A DNA stretch of 64,000 nucleotides from Physella acuta. Lineage: Eukaryota; Mollusca; Gastropoda; Physidae. A model generated the notes under the pieces. That model was not told the DNA's origin. It was given only the letters and a program-made list of their open reading frames with translations, and searched no databases. A program made the translations under genes and the position numbers. Of the stretch, positions 1-11,891 are shown in pieces. Every line of letters starts with the position of its first letter. Positions within the stretch are counted from its first letter, which is position 1. The stretch lies in contig NW_026731917.1 of the NCBI RefSeq assembly GCF_028476545.1, forward strand, positions 434,001 through 498,000. The letters run 5' to 3'.

Positions 1-1347
1 TTTGTAAATTTCCACTGAGGATTCACCTCAATCCACTTCGCTTTTAGATTTTAGGGGTTTTCAAAAGTATCATTTACGTAGGTGATCCCTTTGATGACCT
101 CTTCATTTGCTATAATATGATCCGTGTATGACATCCCTTTCTGGATCCATATCGTCTAATTGAGGACAATTTTCTGATGGTCCCTTTTGACCATGAAGCC
201 TACCACATAGGATCTACATGTACAATTATGTACATTCAAATACGAAAAATAAAATAATCTAAGATTTTAATTGTTTATTCTCATACTATACCTACTAAAC
301 AAGTATAATTTTTCAAGCAGTCCCCCCCCCCCCTAAAAGAAAAACCGTGAATCTACCTACTAACTACTATGGTCATTAGTTTTTTTTTTATTCTATTAGG
401 TGCTCGTCGCTGTATTATTTTAACCTAATATCTTACTAAAGTGAATATTTAAAAAAATTATTGCACTATCTTTGCATTTTTATCTGGCCAGTTTTGGACT
501 TCAATTTGGGTTGTTATATATACCTTTTTTTGTTGTTGTCATATGATCACCGTGAATATTACTACTAATACTATTATTACTAATTAACTTCTTAACTGAT
601 ATGTTAGGCCTATATAATATATTGTTCAAAATTGTTGTAGACTAAGTTATAAAGTAGTAAGTGTAGAGAGTAGAGATCTAGATTCTAGATCTAGAACTAG
701 AAGTGTTAGTGTAGTTCTAGTTTCTAGATCTAGAATAGATCTAGTCTAGATTCTAACTACTATCTTTAAAAAAACTTTAAACCAATGTCAACCCCACCCC
801 AAATTTCAAGTGCACCCTCCCCCCCCCCCCCTCTAACTTGGAGAATCCCTGATTGTTACCTCCCCCCCCCCCTTTTTTTTTCACACACTATTCAATCACT
901 ATTGTATTGTCACAAACAAAAAGCTACTCCCCATCCTTCTTAAAATTACATGACTTTTAACTTTTTAAACCTAGTTAATAAAGTGTCAGTGATTGCCTCC
1001 AATCTATCTCATATTCTTATATAATAGGCCTATATATCAGGAGGGATTGGGATGTCGATTCCAGTTTAATTTATTTGCAGAAATATAGAAGTTTATAATA
1101 AAACTGCTAGTTTTTTTTTAAGAAAACATATTGAGGTAATAGAATATGATATAAAATTATAATATTCTGAAATAGACCAAAGTAGCTCCTTTCTGTATCT
1201 ACATACAGGAGTAAATACTTAGCCTGTATAATACTGTATATGAAACTTTGTCCACCTCACCGAAATGGTAATCAGATTACCATTGGTTAAGAACTAGAAA
1301 AAGGATACAATTTAAAGATACTCAAACTACAGGATCTTATCCTGATA
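1..1347. other. AT-rich non-coding DNA
   Basis: I see no coding potential on either strand. The stretch has several poly-C and poly-T tracts (about 322-333, 819-833, 864-876) and a patch at about 673-755 built from overlapping TCTAGA and AGATCT palindromes. The same palindromic patches recur through the window, near 9600, 10500, 11330, 20550, 20710, 23580 and 48560-48985. The missing first exon of BLOC1S5 could lie here or upstream of the window, but I found no convincing candidate. Confidence 0.6.
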
Positions 1348-2131
1348 GGGGTTGTCCATAAATGACGTCACACTCGTAGTGGGGAGGGGGGTCAGTAATT
1401 TTGTGACGGTGTGTGACGAGGGGAGGGGGTGGTTCAGATGGTGCGATGTCACACTTTCGCACTATAAAAAAACAATGTTAGAAAATGAATTTTAGACGTT
1501 ATTTCGTTTTTAGAAAACTATCTATATATATAATTCTCTTCTGGGAGCCGATTGGAAAACAAGCTGCAAGCGCGCGCCTTGCAGTCCCCTCTTTTCCTCT
1601 CTATCGCTACCACCCCCCCCACCCCCCTCACATGGTCAGGTGAGTTGTAGTTCACGCTAAATGTTTAGTTTGGTGACGGCTATTAGGGGCAGATAATTCA
1701 GTTTGAAACTATTTTTAACTTAGAGGAGGTAACTAAGAGGAGGCTGCTTTCACGGGGGGGGGGGGGGAGGGTTTAGTGTTTTAAAGCAAATATTTTCAGT
1801 GGCAGCATTGGTACTGTCGAATTCACAAATTATGAATTACTGAAAAGTAGAAAAAACAACTAAATAGCGGCGTATGATACACAGCGGGTCGGCTCGTTTT
1901 AATAAATTGCAATAAGGTTCGATTAAAATACTCTATTTTGACAGAGTTCAGACAAAATTTTGGAAAAATATCGATGTTTTAAGAAAAATTCAACTGCAAT
2001 TTTGAGGGGGTTTGTAGGCTGATGTGTGACGTCATTTTAGGGGGGTCTAGCTTTTTGTGGCGGTGTGTGACTGAGGGGAGGGGGAAGGTAAAAATCATCA
2101 AAAAAGCATGACATCATTTATGGATGACCCC
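1348..2131. mobile_element. MITE with GGGG(T)CATCCATAAATGACGTCA termini
   Basis: The left end reads GGGGTTGTCCATAAATGACG and the right end is its imperfect inverted copy, ending in CATTTATGGATGACCCC. Both flanks carry ATA, which suggests a 3-bp target-site duplication. There is no transposase ORF, so it is non-autonomous. A second complete copy lies at 11892-12293 (flanks TTA/TTA) and right-end fragments lie at about 21985-22190 and 37440-37577. This copy is longer because about 350 bp, including G-rich tracts, sits in its interior. I do not assign a superfamily. Confidence 0.75.
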
Positions 2132-3303
2132 ATATTTAAAATTTTGTCTACCTAAGTGAAGCAGTACTTAAGTTATTGTGCTCACATGGAAATGTAATAC
2201 CACTTTGAGGTACTGGATATTGTTCAAATGTTAAGGCATTTGGGATACTAAAACTAATTCATTACTTAAAAGTAGATTTGGTTATTAGAATATTACTATT
2301 ACAATTTATTATCATTTTTAAAATTTAATCTACATTAATAGCTAATTTAACTAATTTTTTTTTTTTTTTTTTATTCACAGAATTTAGCTGAACAATAATA
2401 ACTAATTTGTATACCTTGTATACTGACATGACTTGTGAATTTATCTTTAGAGGTTTGCAAAACTGTTTCCTTATTTTATTTTACAAATCAGGAGTTGGCA
2501 AACTTAGGCCAGCAGTTTTGTTCACACATCTACCAGCATTATAAATGTATTAGTTTTTTGTTTTAGTAAGACTTAAAGATTGATTACAGTCTAAAATTTA
2601 CTTTTAGCTCTATTGTCACAGACAAAATTTACATTTTGCAAGCTGGAAAAAATTTCTTAGGTGACTGTTGTGATAATAGAAAACACACAAACTTAAAAAA
2701 AAAAAAAATTAGAAAAGATATTGCAAAAACACCAAGTATCTAACATTATCTTATTAATAATGAGGGCCAGCAGCAAATTTTCTTTTTCTTTTCAAGAAGT
2801 TTGCACAACTCTACAAGAGGCAACAATCGCACTTAATTTTGCTTTTTAGAAGTTCATTTATTAGGAGCCTTCATCACTGAAATTATTTAATTTTTTGCCA
2901 TCACCCATCTTTATGAAAATAATTTATTCATCTAGAAATTACATACAGGCTGAAATGATTTTGGATACACTTTAGGTATTCCAACAAGATACTTATCATG
3001 CCCAAGGCCTAAAAGTTTGCCAACTCTTGATATAAGCCTAAGCATATCATAAGTATTAGTAACCCGTATTAAAAATGGGTTGCGTAAGTTTAGTGTTTAA
3101 TTTAATGAACATTTATTAGCATCACTAACTTCAAAAGTTTAAACAATATCATTTAGTAACTACATAGATATATTTATTTTATATATAATTTCAATGCTAC
3201 TTTTTGTAATTCTTGTAAAGATCTAGAAATAAGCTAACACTACTTTACTAATAGACCTTCCATAGTTGATTTTTAAATATTAGTGTGCTGTTTTCTGTTG
3301 CAG
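2132..3303. other. AT-rich DNA upstream of the first visible BLOC1S5 exon
   Basis: This is probably intron or 5' flank of BLOC1S5. At about 2140-2262 there is a diverged dispersed repeat (TTTTGTCTACCTAAGTGAAG, then a stretch resembling TTATTGTGCTCACATGGAAA). Similar text occurs near 35940-36110 and 46070-46200, so this is an old repeat family, possibly the tail of an unidentified retroposon. No exon could be supported. Confidence 0.45.
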
Positions 3304-5035
3304 ATGCAACTGATATCTATTCCAGATTGTTTAACCACAGAGCTGCCTTACAAGGACTGACCAATAACTTTGTCAAAGAGTTTGAGGTACATGATAATGT
3401 AGTAATATGTTTAGCTCTTTGCTTTTGCTGTCCACTTTTAATCATGAAATTCAACACTAAAGATAAAATTATAATAAAAACTGAAATACCGATTGATATA
3501 TATGAAATAATCCAATGTCAAATTTTTTTTTAAAAGAAAGTTGTTTTTAAACTATTATTTTCTATTGTTTTATAACACAACTCCCACCTTCAATATGTGA
3601 ACATCATAAATGGATTACCTCTTACTTACTTAAAAGATAATTCATTTATTTAGTAAAAGAAAACGTTTTTTTTACTAAATAGGAAAAGAGAGGGGAGAAG
3701 GAGATAATATCTTTGTCACGGACACACGAGGTTGTATTAGACTGCAGGGATCGAGCATTACCTTCAAGCCTAGAAAATTTAAACAATAATGTTACACTCC
3801 TCAAAGAATCAGGTCAGCATTTCAAAAACATTTTTATTTACCAAAGACATTTATTATGTCCCTTTATTATGAGCATATAAATAGATTATAAATAGTTATA
3901 AATGTTGCAGTTACCAAAACATTGCAAATGTCACAGAGAATTCTACAGGATTCTGATGAAAAAAAGGTAAGATGGATGTTTTTGTTTGTGAAATCTATTA
4001 ATGATAAAAATTAAAAAGTTAAATACAATATTTGACATGTTTTGTATCTAATCCTAAACACACTAAGTCAGAATGCTAAACCTTTTTTAAAGAATAGATT
4101 CGTTTAGTTTTGATGCAGTGCCATTTTTTAAAACTAAATGTAAACTGTTAAATTCAAAAGATAAATGTTACTAGCCAGTAAAAATTTATACAAAAACAAT
4201 AAGTCTTAAATAGTTTTACAAATCACATATTGTGGTGAAAGTACATGAATAACATTTTTTCTCAGGGATTAGTTTCTTGTGTATAACAAAAACCTGCTCA
4301 AATGTTTCTTACTTCTATAGTTCACTCAATCAAGCAATACAATATTTCCAAACATGATTTGGAAATTTTTAGGCCTACTTTAAAACCCTATCAACTATTT
4401 ATCTCCCTTAAAATTAAAAGTAACTATACTTAGCCTTCTCTACTCCTGCTAGTGTCCCACTGATCAACTATAACTTTGTCTCTCCCCCTTCCTTCCTGAT
4501 ATTGAGGTTTCTAATATAAACCCTGGCTGGCTGACCAGCCTATTATGGCAATTATGAGATATCATATATCATTTTGTGTTTGGTATTACGTATTTTACTC
4601 ATTGTTGAAAGGGCATGTAACATATTTATCACATGTTGACTATGCTAATCTTATAATATTACATTTCTATTACAATCTGTTTTGTTGCTTTGAAAATGTT
4701 ATCTAAAAATATTTAAATTTACCTTATCAGAATCATTTGAACCTTTGTATGATAAATATGTAGTTTAAATTATTTTCCTAATGTTTAAAATTAAAGGAGT
4801 AGAAACAGCATTTATTAAAAAAAAATAATTAAAAAGTGAACCTATGCATTTGCAGGTAGATTGGATAGAATCACAGAGACAAATCAGAGAGCAACAGTGG
4901 AATGAATTTATGCAGGCACAAGTTGTTCGAAGTTCTCGTGTTGATACAGAATTTAAAAACAAAATAGATTCCCTAAAGAAACATTATACTGAGTTGGAGG
5001 ATAAACTAAAAGAAGGAGCTAATAAAGTGCTTTGA
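3304..5035 (+). CDS. BLOC1S5: BLOC-1 subunit 5 (Muted homologue), 5' exon missing
   Basis: This subunit belongs to the octameric BLOC-1 complex, which sorts cargo to lysosome-related organelles. Four exons join in phase: 3304-3386, 3683-3812, 3911-3966 and 4856-5035 (TGA). They encode 148 residues. The first visible exon carries DIYSRLFNHRAALQG and NFVKEFE, and the next begins EKRGEKE. These line up with vertebrate Muted IHSRLLDHRPVIQG and FVKEFEEKRG. The last exon (QWNEFMQAQ, then a charged helix ending ELEDKLKEG) matches the C-terminal helix WDNFMKEQ...MEKDLAK. The whole product looks alpha-helical and coiled-coil, as expected. The first visible exon starts with two bases of a split codon, so an upstream exon with the start Met must exist; I did not find it. 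Human Muted is about 187 residues, so roughly 30-40 residues are missing. Confidence 0.88.
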
Positions 5036-5415
5036 TAATAAACTGGATTTTAAGCAATAGACCACTTAATATGGCAGACACTTAAGAAAATAGGAATAGA
5101 ATATTTTATGAAATATTATCCATAAAATCAAATTATTTCCAAGTGCCAAAGACATTAGTTAAATTGATTTGGAAAAAAAAATGGAATTTTTAAATTTTTA
5201 GTCAACTAATGTAGTTGAACCTTTTTTTATTTATTTAAAAAACCTTTCTATCACCAAACAAAAGTAACAATACTTTAAACTCAAAGCTGTTATTTTTTAG
5301 CATCCCCATAAATGGCATAAAGTTTTAAAATTTGAAACTATACATTCTACTGTTTTCTCAATGAACCAAAAATGTTGAGTATTAAGTTATTGACTTTCAT
5401 TTAGGTGTTTAGTAA

Positions 5416-5641
5416 TGATGGTGTGGTCAAATGGTAGAGCTCACGACTGAAAACCTCATTTAGATTCTGGGCTTGAGTCAACATCCCCGAGTCCACCCAG
5501 CTCTGATGAGTACCTGATTCACGTTATGGAAATTAAGGCAGCTGGGCATAATGTTGACCAAACTATCCCCCTTTTGTCGAGGTCATTGAAACAGATGACC
5601 TCTCCCTTATCTGCTCTGTGTCTTGGGCATGAACAGAAACA
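5416..5641 (+). repeat. tRNA-derived SINE
   Basis: The head resembles a tRNA gene: a box-A-like GGTCAAATGGTAGAGC and a box-B-like GGGCTTGAGTCAACATC. It is followed by a body with GAGTCCACCCAGCTCTGATG, GTACCTGATTCACG and AAACAGATGACCTC. The same body occurs in reverse orientation at 31535-31655 and 34283-34708, so these are three members of one family. The copy lies downstream of the BLOC1S5 stop codon and probably within its 3' UTR. Confidence 0.75.
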
Positions 5642-5695
5642 GTTGATGATTAATTAAACTGAATGTTATTTAAATGCAAGTTTATGAGATGTTGA

Positions 5696-5701
5696 AATAA
5701 A
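5696..5701 (+). terminator. poly(A) signal AATAAA, candidate for BLOC1S5
   Basis: A canonical AATAAA follows the SINE about 660 bp after the BLOC1S5 stop codon, with a TTGTTTTCTTGTGTTT-type GU-rich stretch just downstream. Confidence 0.45.
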
Positions 5702-6418
5702 TTTATTATCTGTAAAATATTGTTTTCTTGTGTTTATAAAGCCATTAGCTGTACTGGCCTATGTGAAAAAATGTATCTGTAAGAGATTGTGACTTGTGTG
5801 TTTATTATTATTAAGCATCAAATACTGGGCGCTGCCTGTTTTGGAAATATATTAAATTTACAATTATATTGTAATTATATTGTATGCAAATATTTTGAGA
5901 AATACATACAAAACCCTAACTCTAACCAACCACAACAACTGCTATCGCAAACAACATAAAACCTAACCACAATGTCACAAACATAAACAGTCACTATCAT
6001 AAGCACAAATTAGAATTTTTTCCTATGGAATTGGAATTGAATTTTTCATCTATAATAATAAGGGGAAGTAATTTGTACTATTTTTGTGAAGGATAATACA
6101 TATATTTATATTTTTTTTTTGCACTTTCAGTTAAATAAATGGTTAGTTAAAAAAAATGAAAACTTATTAGAAATGACAAATATTGAGTTTTCTTGACATC
6201 AATGTAAGTTTTTAAGTACAAAAATTAAAATCTTAACAATATTGCACAATGGTGATTAATAAGTGGAGTTTTTTTTACTGTAAGGTAAGTGTTCCACAAA
6301 CAGATAAACAGTTCATTTGGGCTTTATGGCATAGATAACACTTTAACAGTAATTATATCAATCTTTAATATCACAAAAATATCACAAAAACAGCTGTATA
6401 TTTTGAACGTATAGAACA
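5702..6418. other. AT-rich spacer between BLOC1S5 and RDM1
   Basis: The two genes converge here. I see only AT-rich sequence and short homopolymers, and nothing that looks like an additional gene. Confidence 0.5.
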
Positions 6419-8747
6419 CTAGCTAGCATCTTGCTGGAGCTCTGACAATATATCCACGTTTAGTGTATCAATATCCTCTGGGCCACTTTCTTCCTTGGGT
6501 TCTTCTTCCAACTCATTTACCTAAACAAAGAAATAACAGGATCTTCCTTGTTTATGTCCATTTTCAGATGTTAGTTTAAGGAAAAACATTTTAAATTATA
6601 TTAATCTTTTTTGATAGTTTCAATTTACCTGCATTATAATTATACTTACTGTTAAATAATTGTTGTCCAGCTTCAATTCACCTTGAGATTCCATAATGTT
6701 TGTGTTAATTTCTGCAAACACTTTTCCATTGCTTAACACAACCAACAATACTTTAGAGAAAGCATTTTGCAATGCATATTGGTAAGCTCTTTTTTTACAC
6801 CTATGAAATGCTTCAATTTTACCTGAAAAATATATAATTAAAAAATATGTAAACAAAATTGTCTAACATTACATTTACATACATATTACTTATAGATTTA
6901 TTTCTTCTAAACTTTCTAGGTGTAGAAAAAAAGCAAAGTGGTATGGTATTTAAATTAAGTAATATATTATTATCCAAATTACTATCTTGCTAAGTGCAGA
7001 CCTGTGGCAGGAACAACAAAACAGATTCAAGTTATTTGTTACCTGTATTGGAAGAGATGGCATATCTTGCTTCTGAAATTCCCAAGCCTGTTATATTTAG
7101 GTCATACTGATGAATATGAAGAATTACAACACACTGGAAACAACAACTTTCTTCACTTTCATCTAGATTTGGTTTCAAACTTTCCTTTTTTATCTGTAAT
7201 ATTGGTATACTAATTACAATGAATTACTTTGAGTTTAATTTTACAGACCAACTAAATGGGTAACTGGCTTTCTTTTTCTTTTAATGGTAATTTATTTCCC
7301 AAAAAGAAACAACAATGAAAAAGATTTTTCTATGGAACTTATCATAATTACTGCCTTTGTCTATAGTAAGTAAGTTATGAATCTATTTGTGAATGAGAAA
7401 TAAATTAAAAAAAAAAACAACCTTAAAGTAAAATTAGGCAAAGAGAATGTTAAAAACTAATTGCATAAAAATTAAAAAAAAAAAAAGGTCTTACATGTTT
7501 AACACTTGATGACCACCCATTAAATCCAAAGTAATAGTTGGCCAGATCTTGGCATTGTGTGACATACAACTCTTGTTTATCTTTTTCTAATGACTTTTTA
7601 CGTTTAGCAAACTGTACCTACAAAATATAAACATACATTTTCAAATGTTGGAGCAAAGTTAAAGCTATTAACCCTGATGGGCTAAGTCCTAAATAATAGA
7701 GTCATTATTTTTAGTTTGATAAGTTGTTAATCACACTGTCATGTGCTGAAGGCCTTGAGTTGAAACATCGAGTGTACTTGTTTCTGTCCTTTATTTGTGA
7801 GGTTACAAACAATAGCCTAGCCTATGTGTTGAAATAAATATGTATACATATACCTCTCTATAGCTATCATTTTATTCATAGCATGGGGCTAAATTATCTT
7901 TGTATGAAAATTGTATTAACCTTGCAACTCCCTGTTCCAATGAAGTTGGTAAGATGCAGAGATCTTTTAGCTTTTGATGCTGACATGGATGAATAAAATT
8001 TCACAAAGGCATAGAAATTAAGATTCTCTTCTGATGTATTGACAGTATGGTAACTCTCTAAAAGTTATTAAAAGAAAAGTTGAATTTTTTAAACAACTTA
8101 TTTAATATTTTAAATATAAATCACTAAAATAAGGAAAATAAATTAATATTTGTTTGTCTTTCAGTATGACAGTATTCTTGAACAAAAGCTGTTGTTACAA
8201 TAATATTCTTATCTCCATACTTAAATAACATACATATATTTCTTGTCCATTTCATATAAAAAAAATTCATGTAAAATATACTAGTTTGAAAAAAGGCCAA
8301 TAATTATTATAAGTACCTTTACTTTCTTTCATGATGTCCACAAATGATTTAGAAACATCAATGTTCATAACCTGAACTTCATATATCAATCCAAATTTTG
8401 AAAATATTTCTAGAAGTTTATTCTGAAAATTAAAAACGTTGTAAAATATTTTTAACAAAGAATATTCTTAAATGTGATTTTACTAGAACTCAATGTTTTC
8501 AATCATGGTAACAAGACCTGTAATAAACATCCAATGATATTCAGTCTCAGAAGAGCATAAACAAAAGATGTAGTTAATAATTATATATAATTAAATAATA
8601 ATTGCACATCTACTCTCTTACCTTAATGTCAATAACAGAGTCCTCCAATATAAGACTGTTTTTAGAAGTTATAGTTATATTAGTTATATATAAATTTTTA
8701 GCATCCTCAAGAGGCTTGAAAAAATCAATTATTTCTACAGATTCCAT
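6419..8747 (-). CDS. RDM1: RAD52 motif-containing protein 1
   Basis: RDM1 is an RNA- and DNA-binding protein linked to cisplatin response in vertebrates. Seven exons, read right to left, join in perfect phase: 8747-8622, 8422-8317, 8057-7921, 7617-7495, 7193-7043, 6822-6650 and 6520-6419 (TAG). They give 305 residues; human RDM1 has about 284. Residues about 15-110 form an RRM fold, with an RNP1-like NFYAFVKFYSSMSASKA. The RD motif region follows, with CQDLANYYFGFNGWS, closely matching human CQELANYYFGFNGWS. The C-terminal part (ALQNAFSKVLLVVLSNGKV) matches human ALSDAFQKLLIVVLESGKI. The tail is acidic (NELEEEPKEE). The start is the Met at 8747. An in-frame Met 23 codons upstream is possible, but it would add a stretch with no match to the family. 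All splice sites are GT-AG. Confidence 0.9.
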
Positions 8748-9369
8748 TTTAGTATTTTTAAAATTTAAGGAATTGATTGTTACTGTCAAGCTACTTTTAA
8801 TGCACATCGACTTCATGTGTGTGGAGCAACTGATCTGCCTTGAATTTCAACCCACAAAAGTAAAGAACTAACTCTCAAGTAATGGGTCTAATTAAAACCT
8901 TGATTGTATATTAATTGAATATTTTTTGTTCATGTCCTGGAATGATGAAAAAAAGATAAAATGAGCTTCAAACATATTTTCAAAATTTTAAGACTCGTAA
9001 TTGTAGTTTTTATAGCTTAATTTAATCTTTACAAAATTCAAGTTTTAATTAGTATTATTTTTTCTTTAATTCTTGCTTTGGTTTGTTTAGATCTACATCC
9101 AGCTTGTTTTGATTTAGTCAACAATCATGATAGTAGCCCATCTTACCCACAATGTATAGCACTCTTCAAAACAATTGTAAGTGCTTTAGTGCTCACAAGG
9201 GAGCCTAGGCACCACTTTAAAATAAAAAAAAAATTTTTTAAGAAAACTTCCCAAGACATTCAACAACTTTTTAAAGTTTCATGGCCATTGGATGAAAGTT
9301 TAGTTTAGTAATGCATACAGGAGACACACACACCCACATAATGTAATGTTTATATAAATAATATACGGT
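8748..9369. other. AT-rich upstream region of RDM1
   Basis: This holds the likely promoter of RDM1, but I see no clear core promoter element. No other gene is supported. Confidence 0.4.
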
Positions 9370-9595
9370 TTTCATCAGATGCAACCAAGCTCATTTACTT
9401 AAGCAGTCATCTTGTTTAAGGTTTTTTTGGGTAAATAATAAATTATAGTTGGAGATTCAGGGGAAACCACTCTAATTTACAGATAGCTGCTGTTTACATA
9501 GAAAAATCTTGCTCGCAAACACTGCTGTTTAAAGCTTATTTCTGGCCTAGATTGATATATTTACCCATTGCCCAATTACTCTACTGCCCTACTGT
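9370..9595 (+). mobile_element. diverged internal fragment of the GGTAATCTATCG transposon
   Basis: The stretch from GATGCAACCAAGCTCATTTA to TTGATATATTTACCCATTG aligns with the interior of the complete element at 9668-10216 (there GATGCAACCATGCTCATTTA). It is clearly more diverged and lacks both ends, so it is an older truncated copy next to a younger intact one. Confidence 0.75.
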
Positions 9596-9597
9596 AC

Positions 9598-9655
9598 TGG
9601 TAGATCTAGATCTAGATCTAGAAATCTAGATCTAGTAGTAGATCTAGTAGTAACA
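9598..9655. repeat. TCTAGA/AGATCT palindrome patch
   Basis: The patch is an almost pure run of overlapping AGATCT and TCTAGA hexamers, partly interrupted by TAGTAG. Comparable patches occur at 673-755, 10497-10526, 11027-11050, 11325-11355, 20550-20612, 20716-20740 and 48560-48985. They look like a simple-sequence class dispersed through this genome. Confidence 0.7.
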
Positions 9656-9667
9656 GGGTAATTTTTA

Positions 9668-10216
9668 GGTAATCTATCGTTTTGGGTACATAAAATCGCC
9701 CGCGACTAGTAATGTGAAAAACAGGTGACTCCTTACATTTTAATAATTATTTCACATTTTGAGGAGGATATATGTTTTAAAAATACAAAAATGTTTCCTT
9801 GTTTCATTTATGTACCTGTTTTTAAACAATTGAATTAAAACTTTTCAGTAATAAATGAAGACTAGCGATGTTTCCAACAGATGCAACCATGCTCATTTAC
9901 TATAGCAGCCATCTTGTTAAAGTTTTATTTTTATAGACTTATAGCGCAAGATTCAGGCGGAAGTCACTCTATTTTATAAATGGCTGCTGTTTATATAGCA
10001 AATCTTGCTTGCAGACACTGCTGTTTAAAGTTAATTTCTGGCCTATATTGATATATTTAGCCATTGATTTAGGTTTATTATTCATTATCTATAATATTTG
10101 ACACAAACATATCACAATATACTTCTATAAGTTCTATTACAGCCTTGACAATGAGGTAACGTTTTCGTACATTAATAGCCGCGGGCGATTTTACGTACCC
10201 AAAACGATAGATTACC
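9668..10216. mobile_element. complete MITE, TIR GGTAATCTATCGTTTTGGGT
   Basis: The element is 549 bp. The left end GGTAATCTATCGTTTTGGGT is mirrored exactly at the right end, and the inverted repeat runs on through about 35 bp into the CGCCCGCG core with one or two mismatches. Both sides carry the 8-bp target-site duplication AATTTTTA. A second complete copy at 23730-24281 has a different perfect 8-bp duplication (AAAATATG). No transposase is encoded. Eight-base duplications occur in hAT, P and Merlin elements; the GG start does not settle which. Confidence 0.9.
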
Positions 10217-10526
10217 AATTTTTATATCAGTGTCCAGTAATAGATCTAGAATCTTTTTAAAAAAGGGGTGTTAGGTTACTGGTAGTTAACTAAATACATA
10301 CATTGCTGGCTAATGTCAATGCTAAACCTTTCCCTAACCCTAGTCCTACCATACGCCTAACCCTAATTTATTACGTAACGTAGCCTACCTAAAACACCGA
10401 AAGAATAGATTCTCAACAAATCTTCCTAAAAATGTGAAATTTTTAGGCCTAGATCTAATTTTAAAAAAAATTAATGAGTTACCTTTATTCACATTACTAG
10501 ATCTAGATCTAGATCTAGATTCTAGT

Positions 10527-10576
10527 CTCGGCCGATTTAAATTTAACGTACCTAAAACTTAAAATGATAGATTACA
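10527..10576. mobile_element. right-end fragment of the GGTAATCTATCG transposon
   Basis: The sequence GCCGATTTAAATTTAACGTACC followed by AAAATGATAGATTAC is a diverged version of the right terminus of the element at 9668-10216. It is an isolated terminal scrap. Confidence 0.6.
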
Positions 10577-10721
10577 AAAAACCCCCACTGAGGCCACTGT
10601 TTTGGTTGTTTGTAAACAACAAAAATCTATTTTTAAAAACTGATCTAAATCTAGTTGGTGGTTAGTTAACAGCAGTACAATAATTTGACTGTAATAACTA
10701 AGATCCAAAATTCAAAGAAAG

Positions 10722-11543
10722 GGTAATCCCTTAGTTTAGCGTCGGAAATTATCGGGTAATGTTTGTTGAGTTTCGGTAATTAGAGTTACGGTAAACCATG
10801 GTTTATTTGACCATTGAAATATAAATAAATTGAAAGTCGATTGTAGTAAATTAATGTTTTAATTTTTTAAGTTTAATCGACAAAAGGAAACAAGAATAAA
10901 TATAATAGTAGATTTAAATTAGTAGATCTAAAAATAAAAACATATATAAATATAAATAATGTATCAAATGTAATAATTTAATGTTTTTGGCTTGCAGCGG
11001 ATTTGCGACCATTAGGCCTAATTAATTAAATCTAGATCTAGCTAGATATCTAGCTGCTAGGCCAAGTAAAAAAATCTAGATTACGAAAATAGTAAAAATG
11101 ATTACAAAATGTAAAAATGATTACAAAAATAAATCTATCCAAATTTTAAACATTCTGTTTAAAAATAAAAGAAGACGCCAAATAAAGTATGGTTTACGGT
11201 ACTTCCGGTGAATTCCGGAAGTGTGTGACAGACTTTGTTATTGTTTTACTGTTTTTTACTGCTATACGATTCCGGAATAATAACCGACGCTAAACTAAGG
11301 GATTACCTTACTATCTATTAACTACTAGATCTAGATCTATCTAGTATCTAGAGTAGATATCATCAATCATCATGGATATTAATTTATTATTAGACTTTTT
11401 TTATTAGTCATGAATTATGAAAAATTTTAAAACTATATGTAGTATGTAGTATATTCGGTAGATTCTATTCTTATTCTACTCTTGGAGTTAAATTATAATT
11501 TTAAAATGTTAACGGAACTCAACAAACATTGCCGGATAATTTC
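10722..11543. mobile_element. complex inverted-repeat element, TIR GGTAATCCCTTAGTTTAGCG
   Basis: The sequence at 10722-10745 (GGTAATCCCTTAGTTTAGCG...) reappears as an exact 24-bp inverted copy ending at 11307. A second inverted pair joins about 10744-10780 (TTATCGGGTAATGTTTGTTG) with about 11508-11543. A third joins about 10785-10812 (TACGGTAAACCATGG) with about 11178-11206. The pairs are not in simple mirror order, so the structure is nested or rearranged. No ORF of note lies inside. I saw no target-site duplication, so family and mobility are inferred only from the inverted repeats. Confidence 0.6.
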
Positions 11544-11891
11544 CTATGCTGTACTGGGGGTTTGCCCTAAAAAAAAAGAGCTGTTCTAAGAACTAGATTC
11601 TACTCTATCGTGTTCCTCGGTTCTATAGGATTTATTTAGGCCACTTTAATGTCTATGGTCAACAAGTCATGCTTTCTCTGTCAAGGTGAATGTCCATCAC
11701 TCCAATCTTTTAACAACAGTTCATTCTATTTGCTCAGCTAATGGCCCTGAATCAGTGTGACATTTTTTTGACTTCTTTATTTCCATCCATTCTTATCATT
11801 CACTTTCCTGAATACTGTCCTCCACACTTAACAGTTGTCGCATTATAATATTAGCTTTCCCCAACCCTGAATACCTTAAGTTAAAGGGTTA

